Shown one piece after another: positions 9,974 through 18,664 of a DNA stretch of 64,000 bases (its first letter is position 1; each line of letters opens with the position of its first letter). Location: the NCBI RefSeq assembly GCF_041821085.1, contig NZ_JBGUAZ010000004.1:310001-374000 (forward strand), in the 5' to 3' direction. Position numbers and translations under genes: made by a program. The notes under the pieces are model-generated. The model worked only from the letters and a program-made list of their open reading frames with translations, searched no databases and was not told the origin of the DNA. This DNA comes from Natrinema sp. HArc-T2. GTDB lineage: Archaea > Halobacteriota > Halobacteria > Halobacteriales > Natrialbaceae.

Positions 9974-10208
9974 GATAGTCGAGCCGGGTGGCTCTATCGA
10001 CCGTTGAGCGGGATCCGTAAAAACAGTTACTCACATTCTAATTTCAGATTAGCGTGAACGACGACCGACCATGAGAGGGACGGACACCAAGTAAATCAGG
10101 CGACGAACTCGGCCCGTCTCGTCGGCATCGATCGACGGGGAATCCGATTTCAACGGCTTGAATGTGTAACGCGATGCTGGAACTACGGTCGGATCGGTAT
10201 TGTAGTGG

Positions 10209-11270
10209 ATGGTTCGTCGCAGAACGGGCGCAGTGGTGCTCCTCGTAGCTGCCCTGCTCGTCACAACGGCAGCCTACGGCGTTCTCACGGGAGGCCGCCC
10301 GCAGGTCGAATCGGTCGACAACGACTGGGGGACCGTCACGACGGACCGAACGGAAATCGAGACGCAACTCACCGTCGCCAATCCGCTGTTGCCCCGCGCT
10401 GGCGATGCCGTGGCGGACGTCTCGTATACGGTTTCGATGAACGACATCGAAGTCGCAACGGGAGAGACAACCAACGTCTCTCTCGGCGGCGACGAGCGTA
10501 CTGTCACCGTCACCACGTGGTTCGACAACGGCGAAATCCCGACGTGGTGGGCCGGCCACGTCAACAGAAACGAGACGACGACAGTTCGAATCGATCCCGA
10601 CGTCGTCGTCGACTACGCCGGTATTCGCCTCCCGGCAGAAGAGTGGACTCGGACCCGAACCGTTCACACGGACCTGCTCGAGCCACTCGAAACGAACGAG
10701 AGTCAGCGGTTACAGGTGGCCAACCAAACGGTGCTGGTCGTCACCGAGACGAACGCACGGTGGGGCAACGCGACCGTCACCCGAACGCCGATCGACGCGT
10801 CGGCGACGGTAACCAACCCGACGCCGCTTCCGGTGCCGATCACGGAACTTCGATACACGGTCCGGCTGAATGGCATCGTCGTCGGGCAGGGCAGCGCCGG
10901 CCAACAGACCGTCTTGCAACCCGACAGCACCCGAACGCTCGAGGCCACTGCAGCAATCAACAACTCCAAACTCGACGAGTGGTGGGTCACACACCTCCGA
11001 AACGACGAACGGTCGACCCTGACAGTTCAATTCAACGCGACGCTGGCGTACGGCGACGTCGAGCGAACGGTCCCCCTCGAGTTTCTCTCGTACCAGCGAC
11101 CGTTCGAAACGGACCTGCTCGGAGCGGAACCCGAGCGCATGAACGAGTCCGCTGGCGACCAGACCGAACGGGCACGGGAACAGCTGTCACGTCAGCGCCG
11201 ATCGCAGCGCACGGAAGACGCGACAGCGGGCCACTCGAGCCACGGGAGACGCGTTCGAGTGCAGAACTGA
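10209..11270 (+). CDS. Membrane-anchored protein with two WHy/LEA14-like domains
   Basis: 353 residues. One N-terminal hydrophobic segment (residues ~8-27) anchors or exports the protein. Two homologous beta domains follow, around residues 40-140 and 175-300: each has a TxV-NP-L-P turn (TVANPLLP, TVTNPTPLPVPI), the hallmark of WHy/LEA type 2 domains. Many NxT/NxS sequons (for example NVS, NET, NAT, NNS) suggest a glycosylated surface protein. The C-terminal 45 residues are Arg/Ser/Gln-rich and low complexity. Function is probably stress-related or cell-surface; unproven. Confidence 0.75.
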   Translation: MVRRRTGAVVLLVAALLVTTAAYGVLTGGRPQVESVDNDWGTVTTDRTEIETQLTVANPLLPRAGDAVADVSYTVSMNDIEVATGETTNVSLGGDERTVTVTTWFDNGEIPTWWAGHVNRNETTTVRIDPDVVVDYAGIRLPAEEWTRTRTVHTDLLEPLETNESQRLQVANQTVLVVTETNARWGNATVTRTPIDASATVTNPTPLPVPITELRYTVRLNGIVVGQGSAGQQTVLQPDSTRTLEATAAINNSKLDEWWVTHLRNDERSTLTVQFNATLAYGDVERTVPLEFLSYQRPFETDLLGAEPERMNESAGDQTERAREQLSRQRRSQRTEDATAGHSSHGRRVRVQN

Positions 11271-11281
11271 CGACAGCGGCG

Positions 11282-13213
11282 TCACCGAGCAGTGGCAGTC
11301 GGCTCTGATGGTCCGCTCTCGTCGCTCAGCGCCTGTTTTTGTGGGATGAGCAGCGTGACGATACTCCCCCGAGGCGCTGCGTCCTCGAATCGAATCGTGC
11401 CGCCAGCGTCCGTGACAATGTGGTCGACGAGCCACAGCCCCATCCCGTTGCTGTGTAAGAGCGCATCGATCTCTGCCTCTCCCGCGATCACCTGTCGTTC
11501 CGCGGCTGGAATCCCCGGTCCGTCGTCTTCGACCCGGATTTCGACCAGCTGATCTCGAGAGTGGACGCTGATCGTCACCGCGGGTGTGTCCTGTGTCGCA
11601 TGAACGATCCCGTTCTCGACGAGTTCCGTGATCGCCTGCTCGAGTTCCGGCACCGTCCGTAGCTCGAGGCTGGCCGGGACGTCGACGGTGATCGCAGCCT
11701 GGGGATAGCGCCGCTCGAGGTGACGGACGACATCGTCGACGACCGCTGGCAGGTCGAGTGACTGCTCCGTCGACGGCTCCAGGAGGAACTGGACGATCTC
11801 ACGTTGCTTGTCGGCCTGGGCGAGTAGCTGATCGCTTGCCGCGATGATCTGGGCGGCCATCGCCGCGAGGTCATCGTCGTCGTCGGACGCCTCCGTTCGG
11901 ATCATCTCGGCGGTCCCCGTGACCACGTTCAGTTCGTTGCGGATGTTGTGACGGAGAACGCGAGCGAGCACCTGCAGTTGCGTGACGCTCTGGTGGAGGT
12001 CGGTCTCGAGCTGTCGTTGGTAGGCCTTCTGTTCGGTGATGTCGTCGTGGATCGCGACGAAGTTCTGAATCGTGCCGTCCGCATCGAAGATCGGCGCAAT
12101 CGTTTGGTGGACGACGAACTGATCGCCGTTTCGACGCTCGTTGACGAGTTCGCCCTCCCAGACGGTGCCTGCGAGGATGGTCGACCAGAGTTCGTCGTAA
12201 AACGCCTCGTCGTGCACACCGGAGTTGAGTATCCGTGGTGTCCGTCCACGGGCTTCGGTTGCCGAATAGCCAGTCATCGTGACCCACGCGTCGTTGACGT
12301 ACTGAATGGTGCCCGCTCGATCCGTGATCAAAACAGCATGACCCGAGTAGTCAGCCGCTTTTTTGAATTTGCGGGCTTCGGCCTCGCGCCGTGCGAGCGT
12401 GCGATAGAGTGTGGTCTGTGGCTCTTTGATGCCGGTTTTCACGACTGAGACGTAGACCAGATAAAACGAACCGAGCTTGAGGACGTGACCGACGGCGTTC
12501 GACAGGCCGTAGACATCGACGTAGAACGTAAAGGCGAGTTCCGACCCCATCGTCAGCAGTATCGAGGCGGCGACGAGCTGGAAGACGCGCGTATCGAACG
12601 CCGTTCGATGTCGATAGATGAGGCCGAGGCTAGCTGCAAAGAGGGCGATGATCAGGTATTCGCTGCCGATCTTGAACTGCGTCAAGCCGCTTCCCGGAAC
12701 GTACGTCTGTGGGAACCACCCGACTGCGATCGAGCCGAGACCGAGCCCGACGACGACGGCGTAGCCAGACACGAGCGCGAGCAGGGTTCGTCCGGTCCAC
12801 CCAACGGTAGCGTCCTCTCGCGCGTCGAGAGAGAGGCCAACGGCACCCGCACCGAGAAGCGAGAGGGCCTCGAGAGCGCGGCTCAAGACCCAAAGCTGCG
12901 TCGGGAGATCGACACCAGCACCCGGAAAGACGCCCATCCCCTTGTATGCAAGCGTGTGGAACAAATCGAGACCGCCCACGAACAGGTAACTGACACCGAG
13001 GATCGCCAGAAACCGGCTTTCCAGATCCGCCCGTGTGTTCCAGGTGATGATGAAGACTGCAGCGGCAATGAGCACGCTGACGAACTCGACGAGGCTGTGA
13101 AAGAGCAGAAAGTTGTTCACTTGGACGAACAGCAGCGAAACGAACCCACCACAGACTACGACGATGGCGGGTGCGTACGATCGCCACTTGAACGCCCAAT
13201 TGCTGAACGTCAC
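11282..13213 (-). CDS. Sensor histidine kinase with MASE3 and PAS domains
   Basis: 643 residues. Residues 1-260 contain seven to eight membrane segments with the MASE3-like FVGGLDLFHTLAYKGMGVFPG. A PAS domain follows (~285-395; ITDRAGTIQYVNDAWVTMTGY), then the phospho-acceptor helix with His in VLRHNIRNELN near residue 421, and an HATPase domain with ENGIVH (N box), EDDGPGIP (G1) and GMGLWLVDHIV (G2). No response regulator is adjacent. GTG start at 13213 lies 28 bases after a TATA box (CTATAAG at 13240-13246 on the plus strand, read in reverse), suggesting a leaderless message. Confidence 0.9.
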   Translation of the reverse strand: MTFSNWAFKWRSYAPAIVVVCGGFVSLLFVQVNNFLLFHSLVEFVSVLIAAAVFIITWNTRADLESRFLAILGVSYLFVGGLDLFHTLAYKGMGVFPGAGVDLPTQLWVLSRALEALSLLGAGAVGLSLDAREDATVGWTGRTLLALVSGYAVVVGLGLGSIAVGWFPQTYVPGSGLTQFKIGSEYLIIALFAASLGLIYRHRTAFDTRVFQLVAASILLTMGSELAFTFYVDVYGLSNAVGHVLKLGSFYLVYVSVVKTGIKEPQTTLYRTLARREAEARKFKKAADYSGHAVLITDRAGTIQYVNDAWVTMTGYSATEARGRTPRILNSGVHDEAFYDELWSTILAGTVWEGELVNERRNGDQFVVHQTIAPIFDADGTIQNFVAIHDDITEQKAYQRQLETDLHQSVTQLQVLARVLRHNIRNELNVVTGTAEMIRTEASDDDDDLAAMAAQIIAASDQLLAQADKQREIVQFLLEPSTEQSLDLPAVVDDVVRHLERRYPQAAITVDVPASLELRTVPELEQAITELVENGIVHATQDTPAVTISVHSRDQLVEIRVEDDGPGIPAAERQVIAGEAEIDALLHSNGMGLWLVDHIVTDAGGTIRFEDAAPRGSIVTLLIPQKQALSDESGPSEPTATAR

Positions 13214-13239
13214 ACGTACTGTCTCTCGTTCTCACGAGT

Positions 13240-13246
13240 CTATAAG
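13240..13246 (-). promoter_or_regulatory. TATA box of the MASE3 kinase gene
   Basis: Read on the minus strand this is CTTATAG, centred about 30 bases before the GTG at 13213. That spacing fits a haloarchaeal TATA box driving a leaderless transcript. The same AT-rich gap must also hold the promoter of the divergent kinase at 13473. Confidence 0.5.
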
Positions 13247-13472
13247 AATATTAAGAAGATCGTATCACGGGTTGGACGCGGGTGGCGATCGATGACACAT
13301 CGGTCGTCGTCACTGTCGGTTACGCCACCCGATCCGCTGACCGCGCTGCGATCGGTGTCCGATTCGTTTCAGCGTAGCACACAGCTATTCCGAAGTGGAA
13401 CAACTATCTAATTTGACCTGTGCGGCAGCGTGAATCAGTATCTTCACTGTCTGGAAGCCCAAGAGACAGTCG

Positions 13473-15128
13473 ATGAAGACGAAGCGCCTGTTCGTTCTCT
13501 TACTCGCGCTTATCGCGGTGGTCCTCACGGCTTCCGTCGTCGTCGGCTTTCAACACCACAAGGAGGCGCTTTTCACACACGAGCAAGCGGAACTCGAGCG
13601 AGCGACGATGCACGTCCAGTCCGAACTCGACGGGCAACTCGACGCCCTGCAGCGAACCACCGAGATCGAGGCGACGAACCCGACGCTTACACGCCACGGA
13701 AGCGCGTCCCAGCGACGCACCCTCGAGACGTTCGTCGAGCGGTCATCGTTCGCCGGCGCGTCCGTCATCGCCGCCAACGGGACGATGACGAACATCGTCG
13801 CTGACTCCGGCAGGCCGGACGCAACCGTCGGCGCAGATTTCAGCGATCGCGTGTACTTCCAGCGCGCGATGGCCGGGGAGACGTACGTGAGCGAGCCGAT
13901 CGAAGCCGACTCCGGCAACTACATCCTGACGATCAGTACACCGCTTTCCGAGAACGGCACGCGTGTCGGCACGCTCAACGCGGCGTTTCACCTGAAACAC
14001 GGGGACTTCTTCTCACAGTTTACCGCGACGCTCGAGGACGAACAGGGGTTGACGATCGAGTCACAATCCGGCAAGCGCATCTATACGGCCGCGCCGTCAC
14101 CGAACACCGACCTGATGGAACACCAGACAACGCTCTCGGAGACCGGGTGGACGGTGAGCGTCAAGGAAAGTCGAGTACCGCTACAAGAACGGAGTCGAGA
14201 GCTCTCGACCCTTCAAAGCGGTGCTCTCCTGTTCGTACTCGGCACGCTCTCCCTGTTCGGGTGGTGGGTCTACCGGCGAAGCCTCGCGCAACTCGACCAG
14301 GTGCTGACCGGCTTCGAAGCGCTCGAACATCAGGAGTATCAAACCCGCATCGAACTCGAGGGAGCAGACGAGTGGCAGCACATCGAGCACGGGTTCAATC
14401 AGTTGAGTCGGACGCTCGACGGGCATATGCGCGAGCGGCAAGAATACGAACGTCGACTCGAGACCCAGCGTGACAACCTCGAGACGTTGAATCAAGTGTT
14501 GCGCCACGATATCCGCAACGACCTGCAGATCGTACTCGCCTACGCGGACCTGCTGGCCGACCACGTCGAAGCGGGAAGCGACGACGAAGAATACCTCGAG
14601 ACGCTCCGAGACAGTGCGACGCAGGCGGTCGAGTTGACGGAGACGGCGCGGGAGATGGCCGACGTGATGCTTGCGAACGTAGACGATCAGCAGCAGGTTC
14701 GTCTGAAACCCCTCATCACGGATGTCGTTGGGGAGGTCCGGACACAGTATACGACGGCAGACATCACCGTCGACTGGGAGGCCTCCGAGACGGAAGTGGT
14801 GGCAAACGAGATGCTCGCCTCGGTCTTCCGAAATCTGGTAAAAAACGCCATCCAACACAATGACAAGGCGGTTCCCAAGGTAGCCGTTTCGGTGAGCGAC
14901 GACGCAAGCAAGGTCACCGTTCGCGTCGCGGACAACGGTCCCGGCGTCCCTGACGCGCAAAAGGACGATATCTTCGGCAAAGGCGCGCGCGGACTCGAAA
15001 GTGCCGGAACTGGACTCGGCCTGTATTTGGCCAAGACCCTAGTCGACGCCTATGGCGGCGACATCTGGGTCGAAGACAACGAGCCCGAGGGCGCCGTCTT
15101 CGTAATCACGCTACCAAAAGCCAAGTAG
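13473..15128 (+). CDS. Sensor histidine kinase with extracytoplasmic Cache domain
   Basis: 551 residues. TM1 (~5-25) and TM2 (~250-270) bracket an extracellular dCache-type sensor (SASVIAANGT-like strand, DFSDRVYFQRAMAG, ILTISTPL), the fold that binds small ligands. A HAMP-like linker and coiled coil precede the His-bearing VLRHDIRNDLQ near residue 343 and an HATPase domain with NLVKNAIQHN, VADNGPGVP and GTGLGLYLAKTLV. It would phosphorylate an unlinked regulator. It is divergent from the neighbouring MASE3 kinase with 259 bases between the starts. Confidence 0.9.
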   Translation: MKTKRLFVLLLALIAVVLTASVVVGFQHHKEALFTHEQAELERATMHVQSELDGQLDALQRTTEIEATNPTLTRHGSASQRRTLETFVERSSFAGASVIAANGTMTNIVADSGRPDATVGADFSDRVYFQRAMAGETYVSEPIEADSGNYILTISTPLSENGTRVGTLNAAFHLKHGDFFSQFTATLEDEQGLTIESQSGKRIYTAAPSPNTDLMEHQTTLSETGWTVSVKESRVPLQERSRELSTLQSGALLFVLGTLSLFGWWVYRRSLAQLDQVLTGFEALEHQEYQTRIELEGADEWQHIEHGFNQLSRTLDGHMRERQEYERRLETQRDNLETLNQVLRHDIRNDLQIVLAYADLLADHVEAGSDDEEYLETLRDSATQAVELTETAREMADVMLANVDDQQQVRLKPLITDVVGEVRTQYTTADITVDWEASETEVVANEMLASVFRNLVKNAIQHNDKAVPKVAVSVSDDASKVTVRVADNGPGVPDAQKDDIFGKGARGLESAGTGLGLYLAKTLVDAYGGDIWVEDNEPEGAVFVITLPKAK

Positions 15129-15192
15129 TGCGCCCGTCACCCTCCCACTCCCGTGGTTGAGCTTTTTGCGACTGTGAGGTGTCGTCTCGAGT

Positions 15193-15675
15193 ATGCCCGC
15201 ACCAGACTTCCGCGGCACCTGGTCCGAACCCGAAGTCGAGACCTTCTTACAGGAGGTGACGATTCCACTCCGCGTCGCCACCCAGCGACCGGACGGCTCG
15301 CTGTGGCTCGTCACGCTGTGGTATCGCTACCGCGACGGCAGGCTCGAGTGTGCGACCGGAGCCAGTTCGGCGCTCGTTCGCTTCCTCCGGCACGAGCCAG
15401 CGGTCGCCTTCGAGGTTTCGACCAACGACGTCCCCTATCGCGGCATTAGGGGCAACGGGACTGCCGAACTCGAACCCGATCACGACAAGGCGGTCCTACG
15501 GGCGCTCCTCGAGCGGTATCTCGGCGGGACGGACTCCGACCTCGCCGTGTGGCTGCTCGACGACGCTCGCGAGGAGATCCGGATTCGGATCGAGCCCCAC
15601 GAGATCTATAGCTGGGATTACAGCGAGCGGATGGGCGAGGGCTCGAGCGAAAGCGCAGACGAGAGTGACAACTGA
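15193..15675 (+). CDS. Split-barrel flavin/F420-type protein (PNPOx-like)
   Basis: 160 residues; second split-barrel gene in the window. VATQRPDGSLWLVTLWYRYRDG is the N-terminal sheet of the pyridoxamine-phosphate-oxidase-like fold, and CATGASSALVRFLRHEPAV is the helix near the cofactor. Electron donor and acceptor are unknown; F420 or FMN are both possible. The final codons, including the TGA stop, lie inside the first copy of the ~85-bp dispersed repeat, so the acidic/Ser-rich C-terminus (SSESADESDN) may have been altered by its insertion. Confidence 0.78.
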   Translation: MPAPDFRGTWSEPEVETFLQEVTIPLRVATQRPDGSLWLVTLWYRYRDGRLECATGASSALVRFLRHEPAVAFEVSTNDVPYRGIRGNGTAELEPDHDKAVLRALLERYLGGTDSDLAVWLLDDAREEIRIRIEPHEIYSWDYSERMGEGSSESADESDN

Positions 15676-15745
15676 AACAAGTGACAGACGGATCGCACAG
15701 CCCTCGTGCGATCAGGTGTGCACTGACGTTCAGTGGCTACTATAG
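15664..15745. repeat. Dispersed ~85-bp repeat, copy A
   Basis: First of three copies (others at 27660 and 49688). It holds the shared core ACAACTGAAAC, a perfect 8-bp stem GATCGCAC/GTGCGATC around a 7-base loop, then CAGGTGTG and a second stem CACTGA-CGT-TCAGTG, and ends GGCTACTATAG. The left end has drifted from the CTATAGTA seen in the other copies and overlaps the end of the upstream gene. The right end continues into another short inverted repeat, CTACTAT/ATAGTAG, finishing at 15760. Confidence 0.85.
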
Positions 15746-15812
15746 AAACGATGATAGTAGGCACTCCGGTTTCCGAAAACGGGGATCGATTGGACGGGAC
15801 CGCTGTGGCCGA

Positions 15813-17207
15813 TCAGTCGTCGTCGGCGTTCGGTGCGACCACTTTCGGGTCGTCAGAGTCGTCAGCGCGCGGGAAGTGGCCGATCGTCTCCTCGCGGAAC
15901 GCCTCCTCGTCGAACTCGTAGTCGTCGCCGAGGAAGTCAAGCAGCGTGTGCGTGTCCCGCATGGCGTTTTTGAGACACGTCGAGGCACCCGGCGACGGCG
16001 TGATGTTGAAGATGATATCGTCGCCGACGATCTTGGCCTCGCCCATGTCGAGCGATTTGTTCTTCGTGTCGACGATCTGTGGCCGGACGCCACCGTAGCC
16101 TTTCGCGCGCTCGATGTCCTCGAGTTCGACGGTCGGGACGACCTTCTGGACGTGGGGTAGGAACTGCTTCCGACCGACGTTCGGCACGTCGTAGACGAGG
16201 TTCCGGAGCACGTACGGCAGCAGAATGCGGTCCGAGAGAATGTTGGCGTAACTCAGGAACGCCGCGGCGTTCAGACCGAACACGTCGAGGAAGTCTTTCA
16301 CCGTCGAGATGCGACCGCGCTCGAGCGTCGGGACGAGCTTTGCGGTCGGTCCGAAGCGGGTGATGCTGCCGTCGTGGACGTCCGCGTCGCCGTGGACGGC
16401 CGCGAAGGGCAGTTTCTTCATCTGGAGCGTGTAGACCTTCCCGTTCAGGAGGCCGTCGTCTGTGTCGGCCAGGAAGAAGCTCCCGGCGATGGGGAGCAGG
16501 ACCTTGTCCTGCCCGTAGCCGAGTTCCTTCGCCATCTGCAGGCTGTGGGAGCCGGCAGCGACGACGGTGGCGTCACAGTCGAAGCGCCCGCGGTCGGTCT
16601 CGAGCGTGTAGCCGTCGAGCGTCGGCGTGATGTCTGTGACTTCCGTGCCGGTGTAGACGTCGACGTTTGCCTCCTCGCGGGCTTCGTCGACGAACGACTT
16701 CGACGTCTCGCCGTAGTCGACGACGTAGCCGTCGGGCGTCTGCAGGGCGAGCATCTCCTTGTTGGGGTCGCGGCCCTCGACGACCTTGGGCTCGAGTTCG
16801 CCGATCTCCTCGCGATCGATCGGGCGCAGCTTCGGGAAGAGGTCGCCAAAGCCTTCCTCGTGGTAGCGCTCCTCGAGTTCTGCGACCTCCTCGTCGCCGA
16901 CACCGAGGACCATCTTGCTGCGCTTGGAGTGCATCTCCCGGTCGGGGTCGTGGTTCTCGAGATACCCCGCGAGAAGCTCTGCAGCCTCTTTGACCTCTTC
17001 GGCCTTCTCGAGCGTGTAGTTGGTCTCGATATCTCCGAAGTGGAGGGTCTGGGAGTTGTTGGTGTGGTGGGAGTTGATCGCTGCGATCTCCGATTCCTTC
17101 TCGATCAGTGCGATCGAGTCGATATCAGTGAACTTCGCGGTCGTGTACAGAAGGGACGCGCCACTGATACCGCCGCCGACGATAACTAGGTCGTATTTAC
17201 CAGACAT
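15813..17207 (-). CDS. FAD-dependent malate:quinone-oxidoreductase-like enzyme
   Basis: 464 residues. The N-terminal Rossmann motif DLVIVGGGISGASLLY binds FAD; SHHTNNSQTLHFGDIETNYT corresponds to the NN-x-GT/SQT-x-H-x-G-ExNY block of malate:quinone oxidoreductases. The C-terminal GYGGVRPQIVDT and SPGASTCLKNAM complete the flavin-binding region. It most likely oxidises malate, or a related 2-hydroxyacid, and passes electrons to the quinone pool at the membrane. A TATA box (TTATAG near 17250, minus strand) precedes the ATG at 17207. Exact substrate is inferred only. Confidence 0.8.
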   Translation of the reverse strand: MSGKYDLVIVGGGISGASLLYTTAKFTDIDSIALIEKESEIAAINSHHTNNSQTLHFGDIETNYTLEKAEEVKEAAELLAGYLENHDPDREMHSKRSKMVLGVGDEEVAELEERYHEEGFGDLFPKLRPIDREEIGELEPKVVEGRDPNKEMLALQTPDGYVVDYGETSKSFVDEAREEANVDVYTGTEVTDITPTLDGYTLETDRGRFDCDATVVAAGSHSLQMAKELGYGQDKVLLPIAGSFFLADTDDGLLNGKVYTLQMKKLPFAAVHGDADVHDGSITRFGPTAKLVPTLERGRISTVKDFLDVFGLNAAAFLSYANILSDRILLPYVLRNLVYDVPNVGRKQFLPHVQKVVPTVELEDIERAKGYGGVRPQIVDTKNKSLDMGEAKIVGDDIIFNITPSPGASTCLKNAMRDTHTLLDFLGDDYEFDEEAFREETIGHFPRADDSDDPKVVAPNADDD

Positions 17208-17609
17208 TATTGGGTTGTGTGGGTCGGTACTGCATACGCTCGACTCCAGACCTATAACTCATATTTTTTCCTCCTCGTTTTCGACAACTGTCTACACAGG
17301 CATCGACGACTGTGAGCTCAGCGGTGAAACCGTACGTAGGGTGGCGATATCGGTCGATTCGTGGATCAATCGAGCGAATTGTCATCGTATCCGACCGCTT
17401 CATCGGTGGCAGGTTATGTCTCGACTGCCGGTTTGCACCCGGTAGCTCGGGACGTGTCCCCACACGATATCGACAGTCGACGTACCACGAAGCGACCCCC
17501 ACCGAATGCGTCGCTGTCCGCGGCGGCTCATACGGTTTGCTGTCCCGATGTCCCGGTGGGCCCACAGGGCGGTCGCGGTCCCACCGGCACTGACTGGCAG
17601 GAGACCGTC
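17208..17609. other. 402-base gap without a supported gene
   Basis: The right part of the gap lies downstream of the channel gene and the left part holds the promoter of the FAD enzyme (a T-rich run and a TATA-like TTATAG near 17250 on the minus strand). A perfect stem CCGGTGGG (17553-17560) / CCCACCGG (17580-17587) sits 23 bases past the channel stop codon and could act as a 3'-end hairpin. Frames that cross this gap show biased composition but no recognisable domain, so no gene is called. Confidence 0.5.
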
Positions 17610-18446
17610 TCACTCGCTCGAGTCGACCTTCTGGTAGATGACGTGCCCGCAGGCCTTACAGTGGGAGGCGTCCCGGTCGTGCGACGACAGCCCGCAGTTG
17701 GGACACGTCACGTCGACTTTCTCTCTGTGGCTCCACTCGCGGACGATCTTGCTCGCCTGCCACGGAAGGACGATGATGCCCGTCAGGATCGCTGCCACCG
17801 TGACCCATCGCCCCGCGATCGTAACCGGGACGATATCGCCGAATCCAACCGTCGATAGCGCGACCACGACGTAGTAGAACGCATCACCGAACGTGACAAC
17901 GTCCGGATTGACCGCGTGTTCGGCGCTGTAGAACAGGCCGGCGGAGACGAAAAACAGCACCAAGACCGTCAACAGCAACTTCAGCGCGCGCAAGGAATTG
18001 TCCGTGATCGTTCCGAAGAAGAACTCCGCGTCCTGCGTGAACCGATAGAACCGAAGTGCCCGCAACACCCGAAGCATACGGAGGAACCCGACGTTGACGA
18101 CCGTTACGCCCGGGACGAACAACACGAGAAACGTCGGGAGAACCGCGATCAGATCGACCATGGTGTAAGGATTGAGAAACTCCTCGAGACGATTTCGAGC
18201 GCCGTACAGTCGTAGCAAGTACTCTCCCAGAAACACGACGGCGATCCCGACCTCGAGTCGCCAGAGCGTCGCCTGAATCGCCGACGGGAGCGCGTAGGTC
18301 TCGGCGACGAAGAGGGCGACGAACACGACGTTCAAGACCAACAGCACGATGTCGATCGCTTTTCCAAGCGGCGTCCGGTGATCGATCAGGTAGAAACGAA
18401 CGGTCTCCTGACGATCGCGGCTCTCAGGCGACGGTTCGGCTGGCAT
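17610..18446 (-). CDS. Voltage-gated-type potassium channel with C-terminal zinc ribbon
   Basis: 278 residues from ATG 18446. Six membrane segments: S1-S3, an S4 with regularly spaced arginines (RMLRVLRALRFYR), then S5, the pore helix and the filter STVGFGDI, and S6. The TVGFGD filter is that of K+ channels. After S6, residues ~250-272 hold CPNCG and CKACG, a four-cysteine zinc ribbon that is not part of the standard channel. Upstream in-frame codons to 18515 are open but do not look conserved. Divergent from the CPA1 antiporter gene. Confidence 0.88.
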   Translation of the reverse strand: MPAEPSPESRDRQETVRFYLIDHRTPLGKAIDIVLLVLNVVFVALFVAETYALPSAIQATLWRLEVGIAVVFLGEYLLRLYGARNRLEEFLNPYTMVDLIAVLPTFLVLFVPGVTVVNVGFLRMLRVLRALRFYRFTQDAEFFFGTITDNSLRALKLLLTVLVLFFVSAGLFYSAEHAVNPDVVTFGDAFYYVVVALSTVGFGDIVPVTIAGRWVTVAAILTGIIVLPWQASKIVREWSHREKVDVTCPNCGLSSHDRDASHCKACGHVIYQKVDSSE

Positions 18447-18664
18447 TCGGCAGTAGTCTCCGAGGGCGAACCATGTAGACCCTCGGATCCGTACGTGGGA
18501 GTCGCCTCGAGCCATCTGCGACCGAGTTCGCTGGCTTGCAACACCCTCTAGTCGCGTGCTCGCGTCGCGGACGACACCGAAACACGTCGAACACTCCGTT
18601 CCAACGGACGACCACGACTGTGTATCAACCGGGTATTAGCCTATTCGCGTAGAGTAGTGCGGTG

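Noticed and set aside
10049-10264. 71-residue minus-strand frame ending in a hydrophobic LIYLVSVPLMV segment
   Set aside because: It overlaps the start of the WHy-domain gene, has no promoter or ribosome site and its N-terminal half is antisense-like; not strong enough to call.
11282-15128. Two sensor kinases as a two-component system
   Set aside because: No response regulator is adjacent to either kinase; orphan kinases are usual in haloarchaea.
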